A stretch of 35,758 bases of DNA, from positions 1 to 35,758 of the forward strand of contig JADCJL010000338.1 in assembly GCA_020247055.1 (NCBI GenBank), read 5' to 3'. Shown in pieces: positions 1 to 8,908 of this stretch; the stretch's first letter is position 1, and each line of letters opens with the position of its first letter. Source of the DNA: Acidobacteriaceae bacterium (GTDB lineage Bacteria; Acidobacteriota; Terriglobia; Bryobacterales; Bryobacteraceae). Under the pieces are notes generated by a model. The model did not search any database. It was not told the DNA's origin and was given only the letters and a program-made list of their open reading frames with translations. Both the position numbers and the translations under genes were made by a program.

Positions 1-5
1 CGCAA

Positions 6-554
6 ATGCGCCATCTCAAGCCGCAGTCCGAGTTTGAACAAGGCCTCGTCCGGCGCATGGCCATCGCCCTGTTTCAACACGATCGCCTCAGCAGCTTTCA
101 GGCGGAAGCCATGCAGCGCGAAGTCGATACCGTAGTCCGCGAATTCCCGGCGCTCGGCGTGTCCGAACACTTTTTCCAATCGCACAAACGGGCCACCATC
201 GAAAAGGAGGTCCAGCAGTTCGTCATCCGCGGCCAGCGTCATCACATGGCCACCTTCCGCGGCCTGCACAAAACGCTGATCGACCTGCGCAAGTATACCC
301 CCATGCAGCCGCCGGAGCCGGTCGATATCACCGCCGACTCCAACCAGATTCACGACGACGATCCCGATCCGTCGGTCGCCGTCGAAGTGATCGCCCTGGC
401 CGACCGCGCCAAAAAGGAACCCAACTTCAACCTGCCGCAATACGCCATTAACTTCCTGAAAAATAAGGGGTATATGGAACGGCTGGCCCCGGGCTACCAC
501 CTCGGCGATCTGCTCGAGCGCTTCGGCCGAACCCCGGTTCCCAAGGCGGCTTAA
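6..554 (+). CDS. Hypothetical protein, 5' end probably cut by the window edge
   Basis: I do not recognise a named family. The first in-frame ATG lies five bases into the window. The frame is open to the edge, so the true start may be upstream and no ribosome site can be judged. The visible 182 residues are polar and helix-rich. A segment with FEQGLVRRMAIALFQ near the start and a second with RGLHKTLIDLR near residues 84-95 are arranged like acidobacterial hypothetical proteins that carry a GPxTxxGKxxSxxNAxxHG-type N-terminus; that part would lie outside the window, and this comparison is from memory. No signal peptide or membrane segment is visible. The C-terminal third (FLKNKGYMERL) could be a small helical module. 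Its stop overlaps the stop of the convergent glycosidase-like gene within the palindrome TTAA at 551-554. Coding status is likely; function unknown. Confidence 0.6.
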   Translation: MRHLKPQSEFEQGLVRRMAIALFQHDRLSSFQAEAMQREVDTVVREFPALGVSEHFFQSHKRATIEKEVQQFVIRGQRHHMATFRGLHKTLIDLRKYTPMQPPEPVDITADSNQIHDDDPDPSVAVEVIALADRAKKEPNFNLPQYAINFLKNKGYMERLAPGYHLGDLLERFGRTPVPKAA

Positions 555-1918
555 CCTCGCGGCTTCATCCCGGCAATCTTTTCGTTCCGCAAATACTCAT
601 ACCGGTTGATCCAAACCCCGTGCGAGGACGCGGCCCGGCCCACGGCGAGCCGCCGCAAAAAGTCCTGCACCGGCCCATACCCGTGGACAAACGAGTAAAC
701 CGGCGTCTCACCCGCCATCCGCTGCGCGTCCCGGATCTTCTGTAACTGCACCTGCTCACCCACCGGGTGCGCCTCCTCGGGCTCCGGATACCGGAACTGC
801 TCCAGCCGGGTAAAATACGGCGGATCCTGAATCCCCAGCCAGTTACTCAACGCCCGCACCAGCAACTCCTCATCAAGCGCCGGATTATTCCGCTTCAACT
901 GCTCCCCGTAGAACCGGAAAATCACCGGCCAGTGCATCGTGTACAGCTTCACGTGGAACGCCGTCGCCACCGTCCGGAAATCGAACCCGCTCACCGTCGT
1001 AAACGGCGGCGGAAACGTCCCGAACACCAACGCCATCCGCGGCGGTAGCGTCTCCCGCAACTTCTGCGCCAGCTCACTCGCCAGCCGTGCCTTGCAGCGC
1101 AGCCAGTCCCCCAATCCCGGCTGGTCCACCATCGCCTGCAGCAGCGGACCCCGGCCCCCATCCTCCATCAGCCACCGCTCCAGGTGCCGGTTCGTCAGCC
1201 CCCCGTGCAGCAGCCGGTACAGCGCCTGCGCCTCCCGCTGCATCCGCTCAAAGTCAAAGCCCCCCAGTTTCGCCAACTGCGGGTTGAAGTCCAGAAACAC
1301 ATCGTCCAGCAGGTACGGCGGATACTCCGGCCAGTCGTAGCGGATCCCGTTGATCTCCGGATACATCCGCACCAGGTCCCGCGTCAGCGCCAGCGTGTAG
1401 TTGGTGATGTGCGGGCTCGCCAGGCTCCCGTTATTGGCAAACCGCCGCGGCGGCACCCGCCCGTCCGGCAGCCGCGGCTTGTCCTCGTCCACCGGACCCC
1501 CAAACTGCACCCGGTAGCCCGGCGGAATCGCCGCCTGAATCTGTAGATAAACCTCCATCCCCCGCGACCGCGCCGCCCGGATGAACTTGGCGATGATTCC
1601 GCCCTCCCGCTCCGTCAGCCCGTCCGCCGCCGATGGCTGATACCGCAGCCCCGCGTACAGCCGCCGCTCCGGCACAAAGCTCGGCGCCGTCCGCACAAAC
1701 AGCTCCCGCTTACCCCACAACGGCCGGTCCAGCAGCCGTACCGACCCCGCCCCCGCGTCAATCGGAGGCTCCCGGCTTCCCGTCTTCTCGTCTGCCGGCT
1801 CCATCACGTACGGCGAAGTCGCCACCCGCGTCACCCCCGCTGCCTGCAACCGGTCCAGAATCGCCTCGATCCCCTCGTTCTGGATCGACTCCGGCATCAC
1901 CGTTACGCCCGTTGTCAT
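551..1918 (-). CDS. Putative TIM-barrel glycoside hydrolase-like protein
   Basis: A 455-residue protein that reads like a (beta/alpha)8 glycosidase-type fold. An early helix-strand unit is followed by GVTRVATSPYV (residues ~29-39). A strand with GMEVYLQIQAAIPPGY (~120-135) precedes the segment PEINGIRYDWPEYPPY (~187-202), where acidic residues sit at a strand end, as in catalytic barrels. FGTFPPPF and YTMHWPVIFRFYG follow. The later SFVHGYGP could be a further barrel strand. No signal peptide is seen, so it is probably cytoplasmic. The ATG start is supported by a purine-rich Shine-Dalgarno stretch (GGGAGGAAGG on the minus strand, 1921-1930). It diverges from the ABC-F gene and converges on the hypothetical gene at the left edge. 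The substrate cannot be told; assignment to a numbered GH family is not justified from sequence reading alone. Confidence 0.6.
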   Translation of the reverse strand: MTTGVTVMPESIQNEGIEAILDRLQAAGVTRVATSPYVMEPADEKTGSREPPIDAGAGSVRLLDRPLWGKRELFVRTAPSFVPERRLYAGLRYQPSAADGLTEREGGIIAKFIRAARSRGMEVYLQIQAAIPPGYRVQFGGPVDEDKPRLPDGRVPPRRFANNGSLASPHITNYTLALTRDLVRMYPEINGIRYDWPEYPPYLLDDVFLDFNPQLAKLGGFDFERMQREAQALYRLLHGGLTNRHLERWLMEDGGRGPLLQAMVDQPGLGDWLRCKARLASELAQKLRETLPPRMALVFGTFPPPFTTVSGFDFRTVATAFHVKLYTMHWPVIFRFYGEQLKRNNPALDEELLVRALSNWLGIQDPPYFTRLEQFRYPEPEEAHPVGEQVQLQKIRDAQRMAGETPVYSFVHGYGPVQDFLRRLAVGRAASSHGVWINRYEYLRNEKIAGMKPRG

Positions 1919-1956
1919 CGCCTTCCTCCCTTCCGGTCCATCATACTGGTATCTAC

Positions 1957-3702
1957 ATGGGTGTTGTCCTCTCCGTCTCGGCCGTCTCCAAACGCTTTGG
2001 AGCCCAGCCGCTCTTTGAAAACCTGACCCTCGCCATCCACGATGGCCAACGCATCGGACTCACCGGCCCCAACGGCGCCGGCAAGTCCACCCTGGTCAAA
2101 ATCCTCGCCGGCCTCGAACCTCCCGACTCCGGCGCCCGCTCCGTCCGCAAGCAGGCCGTCATCGCCTACGTCCCCCAGGACTCCTTCTTCCCCGAAGGCA
2201 TCTCCGTCCGCGAGGTCTTGGAACAAGCCCTCCGCGAAGCTCCCCTCACCCCGGAAGAGAAAAACCTCCGCATCGAGATGGAAGCCAGCCGCGCCGGCCT
2301 CAACGACTTCGATATGCCCGCCGCCGCCCTCTCCGGCGGCTGGCGCAAACGCCTCTCCATCGTCGCCGGCCTCGTCCGCGAACCCGCCGTCATCCTCCTC
2401 GACGAGCCCACCAACCACCTCGACATCGACGGCATCATCTGGCTCCAGGGCGCCCTCAAATCCGCCGAATGCGCCGCCCTGTTCATCTCCCACGACCGCT
2501 ACTTCCTCGAACAGGTCGCCACCCACATGGGCGAGATCAACAAAACCTACCCCGACGGCATGTACTTCGTCGAAGGCAACTACACCCGCTTCCTCGAACG
2601 CCGCGCCGACTTCCTCCTCGCCCAGCAGCGCTACCAGGAGTCGCTCGCCTCCCGCGTCCGCCGCGAAATCGAATGGCTCCGCCGCGGCGCCAAAGCCCGC
2701 ACCACCAAAGCCAAGGCCCGCATCGACGAAGCCAACCGCCTCATCGACGAACTCGCCGAAGTCTCCGGCCGCAACGCCGAACGCGCCACCGCCGGCCTCG
2801 CCATGAACGCCTCTCAGCGGCAGACCAAGCGCCTCATCTCCGCCCAAAAGATCTCCAAACGCTACAGCCGCCTGCTCTTTGAAAACCTCGACGTCACCCT
2901 CACCGCCGGCATGCGCCTCGGCCTCGTCGGCGGCAACGGCTGCGGCAAGTCCACCCTCCTCCGCATCCTCGCCGGCGAAATCACCCCCGACGCGGGCCTC
3001 GTCGAACGCGCCGAGCATCTGAAAATCGTCGTCCTCGACCAAAACCGCCGCCTCACCGACGAAACCGTCACCCTACGCCGCGCCCTCTGCGAAGCCGGCG
3101 ATACCGTCATCTTCCAGGGCCGCCCCATCCACGTCGTCGCCTGGGCCAAGCGCTTTCTCTTCCAGGAAGAGCAACTCGTCCAACCCGTCGCCCAGCTCTC
3201 CGGCGGCGAACGCGCCCGCGTCCTCCTCGCCAACCTCATGCTCCAGCCCGCCGACGTCCTCTTCCTCGACGAGCCCACCAACGACCTCGACATCCCCACC
3301 CTCGAAGTCCTCGAAGAAAACCTCCTCGACTTCTCCGGCGCCATGGTCCTCGTCACCCACGACCGCTACCTGCTCGACCGCATCGCCAACACCGTCCTCG
3401 CCCTCAACGGCGACGGCACCGCCGGCCTCTACGCCGAATACTCCCAATGGGAGCAGGACCGCGCCAAGCCCTCCGTCCGCAAAGAAACCGCCAAACCCAC
3501 CGCCGCGCCCCCCGCCCCGCCCAAAAAGAAAACCAAACTCAGCTACCTCGACCAGCGCGAGTGGGACTCGATCGAAGAGCGCATCCACGCCGCCGAAGCC
3601 GAACTCGAAGCGGCCCACTTCTCCGAAATCGAAGCCAAGCAGGCCGCCGTCGACGCCCTCTATCAGCGCTGGGCCGAACTTGAAGGCAAGCTCAACAGTT
3701 GA
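1957..3702 (+). CDS. ABC-F family ATP-binding protein (Uup-like)
   Basis: A duplicated ABC ATPase without membrane segments, as in ABC-F proteins that act on ribosomes. The first cassette has Walker A GPNGAGKS (residues 37-44), signature LSGGWRKR and Walker B ILLDEPTNHLD. A charged linker rich in Arg/Lys follows. The second cassette has GGNGCGKS, LSGGERAR and FLDEPTNDLD. The tail carries Lys/Pro-rich sequence and then a coiled coil (LSYLDQREWDSIEERI onwards), like the DNA- or ribosome-interacting C-terminus of Uup. The frame is open upstream to 1633, but that part is Pro/Ser-rich and antisense to the neighbouring gene, so I take the ATG at 1957, directly before the conserved VSAVSKRFG. Length 581 aa fits the family. 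No clear ribosome site is visible before the ATG. Codons end overwhelmingly in C. The 3' end overlaps the convergent hydrolase gene by 40 bases. Confidence 0.93.
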   Translation: MGVVLSVSAVSKRFGAQPLFENLTLAIHDGQRIGLTGPNGAGKSTLVKILAGLEPPDSGARSVRKQAVIAYVPQDSFFPEGISVREVLEQALREAPLTPEEKNLRIEMEASRAGLNDFDMPAAALSGGWRKRLSIVAGLVREPAVILLDEPTNHLDIDGIIWLQGALKSAECAALFISHDRYFLEQVATHMGEINKTYPDGMYFVEGNYTRFLERRADFLLAQQRYQESLASRVRREIEWLRRGAKARTTKAKARIDEANRLIDELAEVSGRNAERATAGLAMNASQRQTKRLISAQKISKRYSRLLFENLDVTLTAGMRLGLVGGNGCGKSTLLRILAGEITPDAGLVERAEHLKIVVLDQNRRLTDETVTLRRALCEAGDTVIFQGRPIHVVAWAKRFLFQEEQLVQPVAQLSGGERARVLLANLMLQPADVLFLDEPTNDLDIPTLEVLEENLLDFSGAMVLVTHDRYLLDRIANTVLALNGDGTAGLYAEYSQWEQDRAKPSVRKETAKPTAAPPAPPKKKTKLSYLDQREWDSIEERIHAAEAELEAAHFSEIEAKQAAVDALYQRWAELEGKLNS

Positions 3703-5480
3703 ATCCCCGAGCCCCGGTGCAGCCGGTGCCGGTGCTTCTCAAAATCGCCCTCCCGCGCCTCGTTGATGTTCAGGAACTTCTGCGGGTTCCGGTCCACCAG
3801 CGGAAACCACGAACTCTGCACGTGCACCATCACCCGGTGACCCCGCCGGAACGTGTGCAGCACATCGTTCAACTCGTACTCCACCTTCGTCGGCTCCCCC
3901 GGCACAAACGCCTTCGGCTTGGCAAGCGACTCGCGGAACTTGCCGCGGAACACCTCGCCGCGCACCAGTTGCTGATAGCCCCCCTGCTCCGGCAGATCAT
4001 CCGGATACACGTCAATCAGCTTCACAATCAGGTCCGCGTCCGTCCCGTCGGTCGAAAAAATCAGCTCGTTCTTGATCGGCCCGGCAATCGTCAGGTCCTC
4101 CTCGAGCGGCTCCGTCTGATACACCACCACGTCCGTCCGCGACGAGGCAAACCGCTGATCGTCCACCATGTGCTCCCGCGTCATCCGGTTTGCCACGCCC
4201 GCAATGTAGGGCACCGGCTTGGCCGGATCGCTGATCCACTCCTCAAACCCGGCGTCCCGCGTCCCGTTCGCGCTCAATACGCCGCCCGGGTTGAACGCCA
4301 GCCGCAGCGGCTTGGCCTCCTTCGGCGGCCACTGCGAAAACTGCCGCCACACGTTCGTCCCCGTCTCAAACACCGAAGCCTTCGGCAGCTCCATCTTCCC
4401 CTTGCCCTTCAGGTGGTACTCAAAAAACGGCGCCTCAATCTTCTCCCGGTAGTACTCCCCCGTCTTGGCGTGGAACTTCACGTCCCCGATCGCCTCGCCC
4501 GCATCCCGCGCCCACTGCCCGTGCCACCACGGTCCCATCACCAGCAGATTCCGCGTCGATGGCGAAGCCTTCTCGACGGACTTAAAAACCTGCAGCGCCC
4601 CGTACAGATTCTCCGTATCGAACCATCCGCCCACCGTCATCACCGCCGGCTTGATCCCCTTCAAGTGCGGCCGCAGGTTCCGCGACTGCCAGAACTCGTC
4701 GTAGACGTCGTGCTTCATCATCTCCGTCCAGAACGGGATCTCGTTCTTGTAGAACTTCTCATTGGCGTTGTACAACGGCCCCATCTTCAAGAAAAACTGA
4801 TACCCGTCCGGCGTCCCGTGTGCAAACGGATCACGCTTCTGCTGCACCGGCTCCGGCCGCGGCTTGCCGAAGCCATAAAGGAAGTTAAACGCATGCGGCA
4901 GATACAGCGCCCCGTTGCGGTGAAAGTCATCGCCCGCGAACCAGTCCGTAATCGGCGCCTGCGGCGAAGCGCACACGTGCGCCGGATGCGCGTCAATCAT
5001 CCCCGCCGCCGTGTAAAAACCCGGATAAGAAATGCCGTACGTGCAGACCTTCCCGTTGTTCCCCGCCAGATTCTTCACGAGCCACTCAATCGTGTCGTAG
5101 GTGTCCGTGCTCTCGTCTACGTCCTTTGCACCCTTCGCCGCCCTGTGCGGCGTCATGTTAATAAACTCCCCTTCCGACAAGTTCCGCCCCCGCACGTCCT
5201 GGTACACAAAAATGTACTTCGATTTGCCCAGCACCGTCGACGGTCCCAGGTCGGATTTGTATTGATCCGGTCCGTACGGCGCCACCGAATACGGCGTCCG
5301 GTTCAACAGAATCGGCCACTTCTCGCTCGCATCCTTCGGCACGTAAATGCTCGTAAACAGCCGCTTGCCGTCCCGCATCGGCACCCGCTGCTCATACTTC
5401 GTATAGTTCTCGAGAATGAACTCTTTGCCCTGCCCCAACAGAGCGTACGCCGCCAATACGAAAAGAAAAGGAAGTCTCAT
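3663..5480 (-). CDS. Secreted CocE/NonD family serine hydrolase (X-Pro dipeptidyl-peptidase-like)
   Basis: An alpha/beta hydrolase of 605 residues. The N-terminal MRLPFLFVLAAYALLGQG looks like a signal peptide, so action outside the cytoplasm is inferred. The family hallmark QRVPMRDGKRLFTSIYVP follows at residues ~31-48. The triad can be read from the family pattern: Ser151 in GISYPG, Asp288 in GGWFDTEN and His320 in GPWWHGQW. The C-terminal third (DLTIAGPIKNELIFSTDGTDADLIVKLIDVYP) is the jelly-roll domain of CocE and X-Pro peptidases. Known members cleave esters, amides or Xaa-Pro bonds; the substrate here is unknown. The start ATG shares the overlap ATGA with the stop of the upstream yceH-like gene, so it is probably the last gene of the M16-yceH-CocE transcript. 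A paralogue lies at 14915-16759. Confidence 0.9.
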   Translation of the reverse strand: MRLPFLFVLAAYALLGQGKEFILENYTKYEQRVPMRDGKRLFTSIYVPKDASEKWPILLNRTPYSVAPYGPDQYKSDLGPSTVLGKSKYIFVYQDVRGRNLSEGEFINMTPHRAAKGAKDVDESTDTYDTIEWLVKNLAGNNGKVCTYGISYPGFYTAAGMIDAHPAHVCASPQAPITDWFAGDDFHRNGALYLPHAFNFLYGFGKPRPEPVQQKRDPFAHGTPDGYQFFLKMGPLYNANEKFYKNEIPFWTEMMKHDVYDEFWQSRNLRPHLKGIKPAVMTVGGWFDTENLYGALQVFKSVEKASPSTRNLLVMGPWWHGQWARDAGEAIGDVKFHAKTGEYYREKIEAPFFEYHLKGKGKMELPKASVFETGTNVWRQFSQWPPKEAKPLRLAFNPGGVLSANGTRDAGFEEWISDPAKPVPYIAGVANRMTREHMVDDQRFASSRTDVVVYQTEPLEEDLTIAGPIKNELIFSTDGTDADLIVKLIDVYPDDLPEQGGYQQLVRGEVFRGKFRESLAKPKAFVPGEPTKVEYELNDVLHTFRRGHRVMVHVQSSWFPLVDRNPQKFLNINEAREGDFEKHRHRLHRGSGIQLLSLPSSSAQR

Positions 5481-6118
5481 TGGAATTGGGTCCGAAACGC
5501 GGAAAACTCCTGCCGCAGCTGTTCCAGCTCCGCGCGCAACGCTTCTAGTTGAATCTCTAAATGCGTCACGCGATCATTACTCGGCGCCGCCCCCCGCCCC
5601 GCCGGCGCTTCCGCCAGCGCGGCGATATCCACCGGTCCGCCCAGCAGATGCATATACCGCGGCTCCCGCCATCCGGTCTGCTTCGGAATGAAAACCGCCA
5701 TCTCGCGTTCCGTCATCTTCCGCAACGCCGACTCGACGCTATCGAGATCCTCAAACGCGTGCAGCCGGTGGCAGCGGTCTTTGAGTTCGTTCAACGTCTG
5801 CGGCCCCCGCAGCAACAGCACCGCCAGCAGCGCCAACTCGCGGTTGGACAAGTTCAGCGTCTCCTGCGCCCGATGCCCGTACTTCGGCACCCGCCCGCTA
5901 CCCGTGATAATCACCGCCAGGCGCTTACCGCGCAACTCCGTGTGGCCGGCCTCGACGGTCTCCTCGTCGTAGCTCGTCACCGGCTCCCGGTTGTTCTTCT
6001 GGTTGCAGGCGTTGGTCAGGGCATTCAGACTGAGCGGGTAGTATTCCGGAGTCGCCATGTCTTTCTCGATCATGGCGCCCAGTACCCGCTGCTCCAGTTC
6101 GGACAGTTGAGGGATCAC
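5477..6118 (-). CDS. YceH-like DUF480 (UPF0502) family protein
   Basis: A 213-residue protein of the YceH/DUF480 family, made of two winged-helix modules. Family hallmarks are LSELEQRVLGAMIEKDMATPEYYPLS near the N-terminus, then LTNACNQKNNREPV, RVPKYGHR, LSNRELALLAVLLLRGPQTLNELKDR, and a C-terminal coiled coil (LEIQLEALRAELEQLRQEF). The open frame extends to a TTG at 6142. I chose the GTG at 6118 because the residues then line up one for one with the start of E. coli YceH as I recall it (MKYQLTALE against VIPQLSELE). The function of the family is unsettled; nucleic-acid binding is suggested by the fold. It lies between the M16 peptidase gene, two to 26 bases upstream depending on the start, and the hydrolase gene, which it overlaps by four bases. 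Confidence 0.9.
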   Translation of the reverse strand: MIPQLSELEQRVLGAMIEKDMATPEYYPLSLNALTNACNQKNNREPVTSYDEETVEAGHTELRGKRLAVIITGSGRVPKYGHRAQETLNLSNRELALLAVLLLRGPQTLNELKDRCHRLHAFEDLDSVESALRKMTEREMAVFIPKQTGWREPRYMHLLGGPVDIAALAEAPAGRGAAPSNDRVTHLEIQLEALRAELEQLRQEFSAFRTQFQ

Positions 6119-6144
6119 CTGCCCAGTGTAATATCCCGCCAACC

Positions 6145-8871
6145 CTACGGCAGCACGTTGCCGTTGGCGTCCATCATCTTCACCTCGCCGAAGCCCAGTT
6201 CGCGGAGCCCTTTCTCCACCTGCGCCCGGTCGCCCACGACGACATACGCCATCTTCGTCGGCCGCAAAACAATCTCGGCCGCCGCGCTCACGTCCTTCTT
6301 CTCAATGGCATTCACCCGCTGCGCGTACGTCGTAAAGTAATCCTCCGGCAACCCATAGCGAGTGATGTCCACGAGATCGTTCAGTACCCCCGCCTTCGTC
6401 TCGCGGTCGCCGGCCAGCGACAGCGTCAGATTCAGCTTCGTCTTGGCGATCTCCTCGTCCGTCGCCGGCCGGTCTTTGATGATGGCCCGCAGCTCCTTGT
6501 CGATCTCCAGCAGCGACTCCTTCGTCTTGTCGCTCTGCACCGGCGCGTAAGCCAGAAACGTCCGCTGCCCCTTGGCGCTGATCAGCAGCGTCTGCGCCCC
6601 GTAGGCCCAGTGCTTGTCCTCGCGCAGATTCATGTTCAGCCGCGAAGTGAACGCGCCGCCAACAATCGTGTTCATCACGTCAATCGCCGTCTCGTTCGGA
6701 TTCGCCCGCGGCGGCGCAATGTGCCCCGCCAGAATCATACTCTGCACTGCGCCCGGTTTATCGATCAGATAAATTGTCGTCTTCTCAAGATGCGAAACCG
6801 TCGCGAGATTTTTCTTCGGCACCGCCCCGCCCTGCCACGCCGCGAACAGCTTCTCGAGCTTCGGTTGAATCTCCGCCATCGTCGTGTCGCCGACAATCAG
6901 CAGCGTCGCGTTGTTCGGCCGCACCCAGGTTTTGACAAACTGCTCCAGCGTTGCGCGCGTCATCGCCTTCACGCTCTCCTCGGTCCCGCTCCCGGTCAGC
7001 GGGTTGCCGTAGGCGTGCCCCTTGCCATAAAGCAGCGCGGGCAGCACCCTTTGCGCCAGCGCCACTGGCTGCACCTTCTCGCGTTGAATGCCGGCGATCT
7101 GCTGGGCCTGCAGCCGCTTGAAGTCCGCTTCGGGGAACACCGGGTTCATCACAACGTCGGCCAGCAGGTCGAGCGAAGCGTCCAGGTTCATCTTCAGCGC
7201 CGACAGCGAAACCGAAGAAGCGTCCAGGCTGGAACTCGCGTTGAGCGTCGCGCCCAGGCCGGCCACCTCATCGCTGATCGCGAGCGAGCTCCGCCGCTTG
7301 GTCCCTTCGAGCAGCATCCGCATCGCCATGCCGCTCGTACCCGCCAGACCGCCCTGGTCGGCCGCGTAGCCCGCGTCAATCTGCAGGTTGAAGTTCACCA
7401 CCGGCGTCTCGTGCCGCTCGGCCAGTACCAGTTTCAGACCGTTCGACAGCGTCGCCTTCTGCAGCGCGGGGGTGCGCAGCGGCGGCGTCGGCCCGGGCTG
7501 CGGCAGCTGCTTCCGGTCCACGTCCTTCGATACCTCCTTGCTCGCCGTCACCGGGTGGACCTCAAGAATGTACCCGCCGCTGCCGGCGTAGCTGTTCAGC
7601 GCGGCGCGCACCTCGGCCGGCGTCGCCTCGTTCATCCAGCGGAGGGAGTTTTCATAGCAGCCCGCGTTGCCCGTGTAGACTTCGCAGGTCGCCAGCACGT
7701 CCGACTTCCCGCCGAAGCCGCCAATGCGTTCGATGCCGCGCAAAAACCGGGCCAGCGACTGCGTCTTGGCCCGCGCCAACTCCTCGGCCGTCGGCCCCTC
7801 TTTGAGGAACCGGGCAAACTCCTCGTCAATCGCCTTTTCCACCGCCGCCAGGCTCCCGCCGGGCTTCGCCGTCGCCTCAATCGTGAACTGGCCGGCAATC
7901 TCCAGCGTCTCGTTCTGCACCGAGACGTTGGTCGCAATCTGGTCCTGGTAAACCAGTCGCCGGTAGAGCCGGCTCGTCTTGCCATCGCCCAGGATCGACG
8001 CCGCCAGGTCGAGCAACTCCACATCGCGCCGCCCGGTGCCGGGCGAGGGCCAAACCTTGTAGATCCGCGCCTGCGGCACGCGATCCTGTGCGATCTCTCG
8101 AATGGTCTCGGTGCGGCGCGGCACCCACTGCTGCATCCGCGCCACCGGCGGGCCCGGCGGAATCCAGCCAAAATACTTCTCCACCTTCTCCTTCGCCGTC
8201 TTGGCGTCGATGTCGCCGGCGAGCACCACCACGGCATTCGCCGCGCCGTAGTATTTCTGGAACCACTCCTTCACATCGGGCAGCGTCGCCGCCTTCAGGT
8301 CCGCCTCCGAACCAATGGTGCTCCAGGAGTAGGGGTGGCCGGGCGGAAAAACCCCTTTCAGAATCAGTTCCTCAGCGACGGCATAGGGCTGATTTTCGCC
8401 CTGCCGCTTCTCGTTCATCACCACGCCCCGCTGCTCATCCAGCTTCGCCTGATCGACGACGCCCAACAGATGGCCCATCCGGTCGCTTTCAAGAAACAGC
8501 ACCTGATCGAGCGCCGGCGTCGGGACGTTCTGGAAGTAATTCGTGCGGTCGAAGTACGTCGTGCCGTTGAGATCGGTCGCCCCGATCCGCTCCATCGCCT
8601 GGAAGTAATCCTGGTTGAAGTTTTCGCTGCCGTTGAACATCAGATGTTCAAACAGATGGGCAAATCCCGTCCTCCCCGGCTTCTCGTTCTTTGATCCGAC
8701 GTGGTACCAAACGTTCACCGCGACAATCGGCGTCTTGCGGTCTTCGTGCACCAGCAGCGTCAGTCCGTTTTTCAGAACGAACTTTTCATAAGGGATCTTG
8801 ATCTCGATTTTGCCCGCGGTTTGCGCGAAGGTCACCGCCGCCAGCAGGGCGCCCAGGATGAGGGTTCTCAT
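6145..8871 (-). CDS. Two-domain M16 family zinc metallopeptidase, exported
   Basis: An M16 (pitrilysin-type) peptidase of 908 residues. MRTLILGALLAAVTFAQTAG is a signal peptide, so it probably works in the periplasm. The inverted zinc motif HLFEH is at residues 72-76, and Glu154 (VVMNEKRQ) is the likely third ligand. The second half (from ~500, with LSNGLKLVLAERHETPVV) repeats the fold but has GTSGMAMRM where the zinc motif would be, so it is the inactive partner domain. It keeps the Arg750/Tyr757 pair (REDKHWAYG) that binds substrate in the family. The frame continues upstream to 9024, but the ATG at 8871 begins the signal peptide and has AAAGGA just before it. The gene follows the DUF5009 gene after 37 bases and precedes the yceH-like gene, suggesting co-transcription. 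The likely role is breakdown of exported peptides. Confidence 0.93.
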   Translation of the reverse strand: MRTLILGALLAAVTFAQTAGKIEIKIPYEKFVLKNGLTLLVHEDRKTPIVAVNVWYHVGSKNEKPGRTGFAHLFEHLMFNGSENFNQDYFQAMERIGATDLNGTTYFDRTNYFQNVPTPALDQVLFLESDRMGHLLGVVDQAKLDEQRGVVMNEKRQGENQPYAVAEELILKGVFPPGHPYSWSTIGSEADLKAATLPDVKEWFQKYYGAANAVVVLAGDIDAKTAKEKVEKYFGWIPPGPPVARMQQWVPRRTETIREIAQDRVPQARIYKVWPSPGTGRRDVELLDLAASILGDGKTSRLYRRLVYQDQIATNVSVQNETLEIAGQFTIEATAKPGGSLAAVEKAIDEEFARFLKEGPTAEELARAKTQSLARFLRGIERIGGFGGKSDVLATCEVYTGNAGCYENSLRWMNEATPAEVRAALNSYAGSGGYILEVHPVTASKEVSKDVDRKQLPQPGPTPPLRTPALQKATLSNGLKLVLAERHETPVVNFNLQIDAGYAADQGGLAGTSGMAMRMLLEGTKRRSSLAISDEVAGLGATLNASSSLDASSVSLSALKMNLDASLDLLADVVMNPVFPEADFKRLQAQQIAGIQREKVQPVALAQRVLPALLYGKGHAYGNPLTGSGTEESVKAMTRATLEQFVKTWVRPNNATLLIVGDTTMAEIQPKLEKLFAAWQGGAVPKKNLATVSHLEKTTIYLIDKPGAVQSMILAGHIAPPRANPNETAIDVMNTIVGGAFTSRLNMNLREDKHWAYGAQTLLISAKGQRTFLAYAPVQSDKTKESLLEIDKELRAIIKDRPATDEEIAKTKLNLTLSLAGDRETKAGVLNDLVDITRYGLPEDYFTTYAQRVNAIEKKDVSAAAEIVLRPTKMAYVVVGDRAQVEKGLRELGFGEVKMMDANGNVLP

Positions 8872-8908
8872 AAGTCCTTTGTAACATGAGCGCCCCCGCG
8901 TCCCCCGG

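Noticed and set aside
1633-1956. N-terminal extension of the ABC-F protein
   Set aside because: The extra 108 residues are Ala/Pro/Ser-rich and antisense to the glycosidase-like gene; the ABC domain begins at the ATG at 1957.
1915-3042. A minus-strand frame with a long Gly/Asp/Glu/Val-rich translation, resembling a repeat protein
   Set aside because: It is the complement of C-ending codons in the ABC-F gene; the apparent repetitiveness comes from codon bias.
3699-5552. A 617-codon plus-strand frame opposite the CocE-type hydrolase
   Set aside because: The translation is Arg/His/Pro/Leu-rich low-complexity sequence, as expected from reading the complementary strand of a real gene.
6610-8694. 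A 694-codon plus-strand frame opposite the M16 peptidase
   Set aside because: Same shadow character, and the M16 motifs on the other strand are complete.
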